Below, one piece after another: positions 54,010-63,240 of a stretch of 64,000 nt of DNA (the stretch's first letter is position 1; each line of letters begins with the position of its first letter). This DNA comes from Odontocerum albicorne. Its lineage: Eukaryota > Arthropoda > Insecta > Trichoptera > Odontoceridae. Location: NCBI GenBank assembly GCA_949825065.1, contig OX463842.1, positions 49,331,011 to 49,395,010 of the forward strand. The letters are read 5' to 3'. The position numbers and the translations under genes are program-made. The notes beneath the pieces are model-generated. The model saw only the letters and a list, made by a program, of their open reading frames with translations, was not told the DNA's origin and searched no databases.

Positions 54010-55640
54010 TTAAGTACTTCCTAAAGCTGTACATTTTTTTTGTGTACGGATTTCTCCTGTTACACAAAGAGGGTCTGCTTCTAAAGCTAACTTATTCGTT
54101 AGGAGGAATATCAGCCAGGATTCTTCTCATACTGCTAGGCGGTGTCGAGAATATATCCACAGTGTCATTCAGTTGGTTCAACATCTCTATACTCCGCGTG
54201 ACTGAGTGTTTAGCCATGGTATTCGTCCTTTAAGTTGGTATACAGAACAGATGGTGATTCTTTGGACGGGTATATTTATTAATTACATTTTACGGTATAT
54301 TTATTAAGTACAACTTTACAAGTACATGTAAACTTAGTGCGTCTACAATCGCGGTACAGTAAAAGCGACATTGAAAACCCTTTGGTTGGAATATCGCAAT
54401 GAGTTTTTGCCTTCTTGTTTCGAGGCTTCTATAGTTATACACCGTGAGAAGTTCGACATGGTGAGCATATTATGGGTAATCGCCCTTTGTTCTGAACTAT
54501 AGATATCTGTGTATTTTCTTTTGTATTTGTTCCATATTGTTTTTATATTTGAGCTGATAAGCGGCCCAAACAACAGACACATATTCTTTTTTTTTAATTT
54601 ATTTTATTTAAGAAAGTAATACACGGTGTAAATATTTGCCAAGGCTGTACTTCTATGCAAATTTATTCCTTAACTATAGTTCGGAAATTCTAGGATGAGT
54701 CCTGTGACAGCTTCAAATTTGCTCCAATAGAACCTTATGTAATGTATTTACCTAAATAACTTGCCATTTATTAGAATTGAGGCTTATATTAAAGTTGATA
54801 AAATAATGAAAATAACTGAACATCGTTACAAGGTTGTATTGGGGCAAATTTGTGAAATGTCACAGGACTCTATACACACAGAATTTATTTATTTATTATA
54901 ATTTAGGAACTTTCTTAATTTTCTTCTCCTACATGTCCTTTCATTTTATTTTTTTATAATCTTAATATATGATTTCTTAGAAATAATTAACACCCACATA
55001 TTACTTACAACTATGTTAGATAACAATTTTTACAACTAATTATTTAGTAACAAGTCTACTCGTTCAGGCTACTTGTATTTCATCATATTCACTCAGAGCT
55101 TGGTTCTCCCAGCTAACACAATATGTTGACTTGTCAGGTAACAGATAATTTTATAGGCTTTAGAAGCCTGTGCGTATAACGTAAGGGTAGATCGGATTTA
55201 CCCTCGTGAGCCCCTAGGGCAGTGACTAAGGGATTGTTGTGATATTGTTGACTTTTATAGAACTTCACGGTCCAAGCAAAGATATGGTGAGATGCCTATT
55301 CTAATTTGGTTCTTAAAATATAATTATATTAGTTTCGAACGATATCAGTTCTGTTCAATTATCTTGAAATTCTCATCATAAAACCGAATAGTTTGTAACA
55401 GTTCGCTATCAAACTCGACACACGGTTAACGAACGTGAGTCCGATATCAAAGGTTATGCCTAAACCTTTGAATTCAGAATCTCTGTTTAATGCTACTTCC
55501 TGAATAGTATACTGATGATGGATTAGTGAAAACGATTGTTTATAGGATACAAAAATACATTTACTTATCTTGAACAGAAGATGATTTTGTTCAGTCCGGG
55601 AGACTAGGGAGTTTAGGTCCTGTTGTAACTATGTACAGTC
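54010..55640 (-). pseudogene. Old Jockey/I-like LINE polymerase, interrupted
   Basis: The minus strand at 55,635-55,365 reads LQQDLNSLVSRTEQNHLLF, NISKC-like residues, VALNRDSEFKGLGITFDIG and ANCYKLFGFMMRIS. These are the post-palm blocks of Jockey/I/CR1-type elements. Further down come EGKNSLRYSNQRVFNV (54,400-54,345) and RSIEMLNQLNDTVDIFSTPP (54,215-54,125), the usual C-terminal landmarks. Between them, 54,600-55,360 is mostly foreign, including a foldback. It is the oldest-looking LINE here and unrelated in sequence to families 1-4. Confidence 0.65.
54690..54877. repeat. Foldback element nested in the old LINE
   Basis: Left arm from about 54,694 (GAGTCCTGTGACAGCTTC, AAATTTGCTCCAATAGAACC) is inverted on the right (GGTTGTATTGGGGCAAATTT, GTGAAATGTCACAGGACTC) up to about 54,873. 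Arms of about 50 bp surround a centre of about 80 bp. TSD not resolved. Confidence 0.7.
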
Positions 55641-57876
55641 GTGAAGGGAATTAATACTTTTGAAAATTATTCACGCAAGTAATGTTTCAGTGAAAAAGGA
55701 CACTTTCTCTCGAACGACGCTCCGCAAATCTAAAACAAAATATTGTTAGTAATGCAACTCTCTATCCTGAATTTTTTTTTGTATTAAAGTTTATTAAGAA
55801 GGCTATCTGGTAAAACTTTTTTCGCTAGATGCTAAATGGGGAATCTAATTCCTGTAATATACAATATTTACTAAGATAGACTCCGGTACCTAGAAAATAA
55901 TGTGTAGCATTCCATAACATAAAAATGTGGACGGCAGGACGATAAAGAGTTGTCATGCCTTGATTAGCACATAACAATAACGTCTCGAGTGACATATCAA
56001 CACTTCAAATAGGAAACTGATAATTAACTGGCCTTGTGTACAGCACAATCTTGTGGAAATATTGCCATATGACAATCTTTTCGAACCAATAAAAAAATGT
56101 AATTGTGGTTTGAAGTAAAATTAAATTTTTTTTTTTTTTGAAAACCTGGATTCCAGCGAAAATTGACACTGCGAATTTCTGGTTGGACGACAGGCTTTTA
56201 TCAATTAGGTTGTTTACTATTGAGGTTTTTATTAATTTACTTGCGTTGCTATGGAAATTATCCCCTTCACTTAGAACATTTTCAAACCTTTTCGTTTTTC
56301 ATGTACTCCTGTTAATGAATATTAACATTTTACCTGAAATTACGTAAAATTTCGCAATATTTCGTAATATGTTGTAAATTTATAAATTTACACGAAAAAA
56401 ATTGTCCCTTGGTCTATCAAATATTGGTCATGTGATGGGTACTGTAATGACAAGGCATACGTTGTCCTTTTCGGTTTAAAGATTTGAATTAAATTTGATT
56501 TATTAGTTTATGAATCTTTGACAATTTTTTTGTACATTTAGTGTCGAGAAAAGTGTATTTTCATCATTTAAACGTTTTCGTTTTATCAGAACAAAAGCCA
56601 TATTATTGTCGTGCAGTATTAAGTGAGTTGATGATATTTCGTTTAACTAAACCTTCTTACAACTGCTTATACTTCTTTGTCTGCCTGAAAGTATTAGGTA
56701 CATAGTTAAGGAGTTCAGTATTGGAAAGTATTTGAAGGCAATCTTTTTTTTGGTAAATCTATAAACTTTTATGATTTGAAGTGAATACTACACACATACG
56801 TTATAAAAAGCTTAAGCCTTGGCAACCGGCACCACCTGTCTCTTCTTGAAGAAGGGCGTGAACAAGTATACACCAGTGTCATGTGATGCCGTCACCACCT
56901 TCTTTACACTCAACTTATACATATTTATTTTGTAATATTTTTAATCTGTAAATAAAAATGGGTTCAAATCTTGAGTAATATTGCTCCTAAAGAGAGCTTA
57001 AATAGCTCTACGAGTATATAAATTGTCCTCTCATTATTATTATATCCTTATATTTATGTTACTTTGTTCATTCGTGTCAAAGCTCTTCGAATAACCTAGA
57101 AATTGTTTTTTATCGTGATCAATAATGTGAAACATCGTATTGAATCGGCTGAAAATAGTTTTAAAAAAAGGTTTGAGTTATATTGATGCACGCAAAAAAT
57201 GAATATTTTATTGATAAATGACACTTACAGTTGAACGACGCCCCAAAAATCTAAACAGAATAATGTTAACAATGGAACTGTCATTCATTTTAAATATTTC
57301 AATTTGTAAGTTTATTAAGGGGGCTATCGAATGAAACTTTTTTCAGTTATTACGCTTGATTTAATTTCAAAAGGCAATAAACAATTCTACAGAACAAATA
57401 ACATTTAATTTTATTCCTGTTTTTTAATATTTTTATACAATTTTTTTCGAAGTATGAACTTATTTACCCGCGTTGCGTACTATATATCTGGCCAAGAACA
57501 TTTACTTACCTTCTCGATTGACTCTTCCACTCACCCCCTTCATTTTATTTACTCCTGGTATCTAAATTTGTGGAAAGAAGAAGAAAACCTCAGTTTCTTC
57601 TAAAACTGAGGTTCTTTGCTTACTTTTTACATTTGACATTTTACACTTAGGAAGATTTTATGGCAATGTGATATAACACCAAACTTATTCTTCTTTTGAT
57701 ACTTATACTTTTTGCTTCCTCTTCAAGTTGTTATTAGCATTTTTCGTGGCAGTTATTTTTTTTCATATTTTCAAAATCAACTGCTTTTGGTTTTTCTAAC
57801 TATATATATATAATCAATGTAGGTATTTAAAAAAATGTGTAGAAATGACTTTTAAAGAGAATTAATTAATAATTTT
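55641..57876. repeat. Array unit 7
   Basis: Theta 55,650-55,760, alpha 55,790-55,825, delta 55,830-56,030, SINE (minus) 56,028-56,215, B core 56,245, zeta 56,490-56,790, eta/S2 56,810-57,050, theta 57,060-57,300, alpha 57,310-57,390, disrupted A core 57,472. The perfect stem-loop AACCTCAGTTT-CTTCT-AAAACTGAGGTT lies at about 57,585-57,613. The A core alone is broken (GTTGCGTACTATAT) while its stem-loop is intact. Confidence 0.8.
56028..56215 (-). mobile_element. Minus-strand SINE in unit 7
   Basis: Minus strand: TGATAAAAGCCTGTCGTCC, GTCAATTTTCGCTGG, GGTTCGAAAAGATTGTCATA and TGGCAATATTTCCAC. Contains a T13 run (plus strand) at the head-body linker. Confidence 0.65.
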
Positions 57877-57929
57877 TTTTCTATAAAAGTCATTTATACA
57901 TTTTATGTATAAATGACTTTTATAGAAAA
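57877..57929. repeat. Perfect 25-bp hairpin with 3-nt loop
   Basis: Arms 57,877-57,901 (TTTTCTATAAAAGTCATTTA start) and 57,905-57,929 are exact reverse complements around TTT. Directly abuts the next hairpin. Confidence 0.93.
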
Positions 57930-58024
57930 GATAGTGACACATTTGGCTATAGAGGTTGGGTACTAAGAAATGTCATTTATACATTTCTTAATACCATACA
58001 CCTATAGCCAAATATGTCACTATC
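57930..58024. repeat. 43-bp hairpin adjacent to the first
   Basis: Arms 57,930-57,972 (GATAGTGACACATTTGGCTA start) and 57,982-58,024 pair with a few mismatches around a 9-nt loop TCATTTATA, a sequence also present in the arms of the first hairpin. A related single-copy segment (CACATTCGGTTTAAGGTGTG) occurs at 53,938. Confidence 0.9.
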
Positions 58025-58375
58025 ATTTATCGGAAGATCTATACTGGTTCTCTTTGGTTTTGTCTTATTTTGGTAAGTTTTCAGCGGTTTTCTTACATAA
58101 CATGTTTTTCTAAACTTTCAGATATGAAATAAATTCTAAACTCTTGGCCACGGCCACCACCTTCCAACCGTAACACTTAAACAATTTATTTTGTAGTATT
58201 TTTAATCTGGCAATAAAAGTGTGTTTAAATCCAGATTAAAATCCCCCTTGAGAAGAGTCTGCTCTCTAAATGGCGCTGTAAATTGTCTTATTATTGTTAT
58301 TTTTACCTAATAGTTGTCCATGGAGTGTAATCTTTTATTAAATAGCTGTTTCTTCGACTCTCCGACAAACTCTTT
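58025..58375. repeat. Eta and S2 modules before the minisatellite
   Basis: CTTATTTTGGTAAGTTTTCA (eta-like), then GGCCACGGCCACCACCTTCC, an S2 B-box-like GTGTTTAAATCCAGA, then CAAACTCTTTTTCATTGTGATC leading straight into the 51-bp array. Confidence 0.65.
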
Positions 58376-59242
58376 TTCATTGTGATCAGCAATATCAAAC
58401 ATCATAGTAAATTTGTTGGATATAATTTCATCGTGATCAGCAATATCAAACATCATAGTAAATTTGTTGGATATAATTTCATCGTGATCAGCAATATCAA
58501 ACATCATAGTAAATTTGTTGGATATAATTTCACCGTGATCAGCAATATCAAACATCATAGTAAATTTGTTGGATATAATTTCATCGTGATCAGCAATATC
58601 AAACATCGTAGTAAATTTGTTGGATATAATTTCACCGTGATCAGCAACATCAAACATCATAGTAAATTTGTTGGATATAATTTCATCGTGATTAGCAATA
58701 TCAAACATCGTAGTAAATTTGTTGGATATAATTTCATCGTGATCAGCAATATCAAACATCGTAGTAAATTTGTTGGATATAATTTCACCGTGATCAGCAA
58801 TATCAAACATCATAGTAAATTTGTTGGATATAATTTCATCGTGATCAGCAATATCAAACATCATAGTAAATTTGTTGGATATAATTTCACCGTGATCAGC
58901 AATATCAAACATCATAGTAACTTTGTTGGATATAATTTTACCGTGATCAGCAATATCAAACATCATAGTAAATTTGTTTGATATAATTTCATCGTGATCA
59001 GCAATATCAAACATCGTAGTAAATTTGTTGGATATAATTTCACCGTGATCAGCAATATCAAACATCATAGTAAATTTGTTAGATATAATTTCATCGTGAT
59101 CAGCAATATCAAACATCGTAGTAAATTTGTTGGGTATAATTTCATCGTGATCAGCAACATCAAACATCGTAGTAAATTTGTTTGATATAATTTCATCGTG
59201 ATCAGCAATATCAAACATCATAGTAAATTTGTTGGATATAAT
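58376..59242. repeat. 51-bp minisatellite, 17 copies
   Basis: Unit starts TTCATCGTGATCAGCAATAT and ends TTTGTTGGATATAA. Two main variable sites (CATCG/CACCG and CATCAT/CATCGT) mix between copies. Period 51 is divisible by three, so the minus strand is open for 304 codons (repeat MFDIADHDEIISNKFT) and the plus strand for 199. It arose from a theta module; a single, unamplified version is at 49,684-49,725. Long frames on both strands argue against selection on either. Confidence 0.9.
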
Positions 59243-60179
59243 TTTTCAAAATGGTTTGTCACTTATCGAATCACGCAAACAATGAGTATTTCATTGGTAA
59301 AAGGCATATTCTGTTGAATGATGTCCCATAAATCCAAAAAAGCTATCGACAACAATGCAACTATCATTTGTGATAAATAATAAATTTTGTTAATTTATTG
59401 TAATTGGTATATCGAGTGTATTTTTTTCAGTTTTTTATTTTTCATACTAGGTTTCATTTCAAAAGGTAATACACAATTCTTTAATAACAATTAATGCCTT
59501 TGAATTATCAATCGTTCTTATTTTTTAAACAAGCTTGCTCACACTACTTTCTATATTTATTTATTTACCCATGTTGCTACGGAAACTACTACTGTCGTAA
59601 TTTCCTTACCTCCTCGATTTAGCAATGACTTTATCACATACATTTTATGCACTCCTGGTATCTGACATTGAAAAAAGAAGTCAAAAACCTCGGTTTCTTC
59701 CATAAACCTTCTTTCTGTTTTACATTTACATTTAACATAAATAAAAATTGTATGGTGATAGGGTGTAAGCACCACTAACTGCAAAATGAAAATAAATATA
59801 TTTTTCTCTTGAAACACAAGCTTTTGCTTCTTCTCTATATTTTCCACTAGCTTGATTCTATGTCACGTTTCTTCTGCTTATTTTTTTAATCTTCTTATCC
59901 GTTCTCAAATATCATTCAGTATCAAAAAATATTTAATAGATTTTGTAAAGAGATTATTTATTTTTTAAATTAATTTACATTTATCATGTAACCTTACTAT
60001 TTTCTGGATGATGGTATTTCTTTACAAATTGTTATGCAATGTATCTATGAAATACAAATATTGTCGATGTCATTGCAACTGTCACTTAGACGTTTCTTGT
60101 CTGCTGTGGAAAATATAAAATATATGAAGTAGAGGAGTGATCCCTTAGCATGAAGAATTTTTAGTCTAATGTTAACGTG
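59243..60179. repeat. Array unit 8
   Basis: Theta tail 59,250-59,360, alpha 59,400-59,480, A core 59,573, CACTCCTGGTATCTGACATT at 59,650, GTGTAAGCACCACTAAC at 59,763, then the GTCACTTAGACGTTTCTTGT segment at 60,080 shared with 51,070 and 52,940. Confidence 0.75.
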
Positions 60180-60500
60180 GATGATACGTTGTTTTTAAGG
60201 TACTGTGGTCTACGTTAAAAAATGATCAGAAATAGGTTACTCCTAACTACATTTTTTGAAGTCTTAAATTGTGCTTTAATCAATTACTTAAAATTAAACT
60301 CAATTATTACAAACTTTATCTACGTTGCTTCGCCGCGTAGACAGCATTTTTTGGGGGATGCCTTTTCAGTAATGTATGTTGGTATCTTTCCAAAATGTAA
60401 CGAAACATTACTTGGTGTTTGATTTGATAGTCAACTCTCTTTTAATAGACAAAAATTGTTTACAAGATATTTTCAAGTTTCTTTAGTTTTAGACACTGAA
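60180..60500 (+). pseudogene. Possible LINE polymerase scrap
   Basis: The 66-codon frame (60,222-60,422) ends CNETLLGV and continues after a stop as FDSQLSFNRQKLFTRYF, which matches the LGVxFDxxLxFxxH block of Jockey/I-like elements. GC and codon use are like the surroundings. Low confidence because only one block is recognisable. Confidence 0.4.
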
Positions 60501-61319
60501 GAATTTACATAAATGTCTTTCAATAGAGTAGAAATAGGAAGAGAAAAATTCTCATTAATTCATTATTTTGGATAGTTGTAACTCTATTTAGTACAATTGG
60601 CCTGATTTATATATTTTTTTTGATCCAGTCTATTTTATTGCAGCTCTTAGATGGTAGCTTTAAATATTGCTATATTGTTCAGCTTCTTAAAAATATACAG
60701 TGGCTTTAGTTTCGCAAACAGATTGATTTCAAACATTGTCTCTTTTATTCGAGGCCCTTTTTATAAGATGCCTCCATTCTACGTTTCGAAAATGTGTCTG
60801 AGGAGTATTTCTTCGGAAAGAAAGATAACTTTAAGGCTAATCTGTTTTGAAACTACGAGTTTGGGTGTTAAATTCAATTCAAAAGGAGCATTATAATCGA
60901 CCTTAAAACTACTGTTCCTGTGACCTTATTGTTGAATGATATCCAACAGATTTTAAACAAATAGAATAACGGAAAAAAATGCAGTTCTCATTCGTCATTC
61001 ATTTATACTAGTTGCAACCCGTGAAATATTCACGGAAGTCAAACAAATTCTACATTTATGAAAATATATATTCATAAATGTAATTTTTTTTTATGTATAT
61101 CATTTATACATCGTCCCCTTTTACAACGGTTCAAAAATTGTTAGCTAGGTATTAAAATTCGTTCAGTATCACGGACCCACCAAGATTCAAATTTCGAATT
61201 ACTTTCGGAGAGAATCCAAGTATTCCTCTCTCGCTCTATCGTATTCAAAATTCAATTTTTGTATTATTTCTTTCACGACAACCATCGTATGGGTTTTGGC
61301 CAATTTAAACTATGATTCC
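60501..61319. other. Spacer with an unrecognised 81-codon open frame
   Basis: The frame at 60,651-60,896 (MVALNIAILFSFLKIYSGF start) has a hydrophobic N-terminus and no family match. At 61,048-61,080 TACATTTATGAA and TTCATAAATGTA form a 12-bp hairpin. A/T-rich otherwise. Confidence 0.35.
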
Positions 61320-62049
61320 ATACTAATTAAGATGGCTAGCGGGTGAATCTTTTTTCAGTTCCGTACTTTTGATGGCAGCTTTAATTCAAAACGGCAATAC
61401 ATAATAGTTTTTTAAAAATATCCTAGAAATGATAATAATTCTTATTTATATACCATGTTCACACTGCATTTCTACATTGGTAACCATTTATTTACCCGCG
61501 TTGCTACGGAAATTGCCACTCTCGCAAAGAAAAGTTCCTTCTTTTCTCGATTTAGCAATTGACTCTTCTACTCACCACTTACATTTTATGTACTCCTATT
61601 ATCTCAGTTTGGACAAAGAAGCGAAAAACCTCAGTTCTTTTCAAACTGCTTCTTGTTTATAACATTTGTCTGTTTAAATTTTCTATTTTCTTTTCTTTAG
61701 TAACATATCTTCATAAATGCTGATAAACTGAGAATTAAAGTTTCTTTTTCCCTTTTTTGACTTTCTTCGTTTTGTTTCTAGTTTAATATTTCCGTGTTTG
61801 CTTTTTAAGATTTTACAAAAATTTGGTGTTGAAACTGTATATCGAACAGTATTCTCATTTTGTTGGAATGCTCTCAAACAACACGCATAAAAAAAATCTA
61901 AAAAAAATATCTATCATGTCGCTATAGAATATTAAATACAGTTTTAATATGCTGGCAAAGATATGTGACGATAAATGACATTAAACAAGGCGTCGGTAAG
62001 CAACATGTTTGAGAGTTCAAAGAAAAAGATGAGCGCCTCTTCATTAAGT
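61320..62049. repeat. Array unit 9, alpha and A block
   Basis: Alpha 61,325-61,410, A core 61,500 (GTTGCTACGGAAAT), TACTCCTATTATCTCAGTTT at 61,590, a damaged stem-loop (AACCTCAGTTCTTTTC). The downstream 61,680-62,040 is not matched to other units. Confidence 0.7.
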
Positions 62050-62400
62050 TATTTATTTATTTAATAAATGACACAACAGTGTCTTTATATACAAATGAAC
62101 ATGTGACAGGTTATACAAGTACTTAAAATTATTGACAAATAATACAAAACTTTATCTTAAACTAACATGAAGATGCAAAAAGCAGTAGTAATAATAAATA
62201 CCAGTCATTGTTTTAAAATTATTTAATAATCTTTGAGAACTTTGTGGGAATTTTATGGATATATATTGAGATATAGAAATCACATGGCCTAATTTGTAGA
62301 GCGAGATGCAAGTTCCTTAGCAGAATTAAAAGCTTCCTATATGTTGATGCAGGGTTACTCAACTCCAGAGGCAAAGTATTGTCCTTAATGTTTTGTTTAT
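62050..62400 (-). mobile_element. LINE 3'-end fragment, minus strand
   Basis: Inverted counterpart of 47,335-47,620: on the minus strand it ends TGTTGTGTCATTTATTAAAT. It shares ATATACAAATGAACATGTGA and, farther in, TTGATGCAGGGTTACTCAAC with 18,170. Confidence 0.65.
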
Positions 62401-62894
62401 ATTACGTTATGAACCAAGCATGGCCTAGGACCTAGATGGTCAATGGTGGATCATCCACTAAGATCGGGTAGCACGAAGCTTAGCCATGTGTAACACACCT
62501 CAGATAAAAAAAGTTATATTTTTTTGCAATTTGATCTTGAATGACATATCAAATTCTACAATCACATTTGTTTACATAGTTTTTCATCGTGATGAAAAGT
62601 ATGAATTTGCAGATTTTTTTTTTCAAAATAGCTTATTTTTTGTTCATTCACGCAAACAATGAGTATTTCTTATATATATTGATTGACACAGAACAATTAC
62701 GTCTCTTGCGACATATCAATTCTTCTACAAACACTAATAATTATCAACTGACCAAGATCGCGCTCGTTGCAGGCGATCGAGCGATTTTTTTTCACTAGTT
62801 TCTAATTTAAATACTTGTTTTCTTTTCAAAATGGATAAAAAAAAACCGTGAAATATTTATTAATCCTGTTTTTTAAACACGCAAACATAATTGT
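62401..62894. repeat. Unit 9 remnant: decayed delta
   Basis: 62,404-62,510 is unique (GGACCTAGATGGTCAATGG). Then TTCATCGTGATGAAAAG (theta-like) and GACATATCAATTCTTC, ACCAAGATCGCGCTCGTTGC (delta-like) lead to the SINE. No gene. Confidence 0.5.
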
Positions 62895-63240
62895 TTTCTG
62901 TTTAATCCACCGGATAATTTTATAAAGCGCCATTTAGAGAGCAAGTTTTCCTCAAGGGCGCTTTAACCCGGTACTTGGATCCGATATTATCTAACAAACC
63001 ACATCTGGCAGATATGGTAGCACTTAAGCGAAATCATGTCAATCACTTTTGTTTGTGTACAGCACAATCTTGTGGAAATTGTACCATGTGAAAATATCTT
63101 CCAAACATTCAAAAAGATGTTTATGATACCTGAAGTTAAATCAGTCTCAAATATTCCTTTAAAAACCCCAAATTCTAGCGGGAATCGAAACCGTAAATTC
63201 CGAGCTGGACGACAAGCATCTTACTAATTAGGTTGTTCAC
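62895..63240 (-). mobile_element. S2 and SINE pair, minus strand, last copy
   Basis: S2-type segment 62,915-63,040 (plus: CAAGGGCGCTTTAACCCGG). SINE at 63,050-63,240: minus CTAATTAGTAAGATGCTTGTC, GGTTTCGATTCCCGC, TTTGGAAGATATTTTC, ATGGTACAATTTCCAC, AGATTGTGCTGTACACAAAC. The B box is close to consensus. Confidence 0.7.

Noticed and set aside
58307..59221. 304-codon repetitive open frame as a real protein gene
   Set aside because: The repeat period (51 bp) is a multiple of three, and the opposite strand is also open for 199 codons. No start context or unique domain.
58376..59242. CRISPR-like array
   Set aside because: No repeat/spacer alternation; every 51-bp unit is a near copy of the next.
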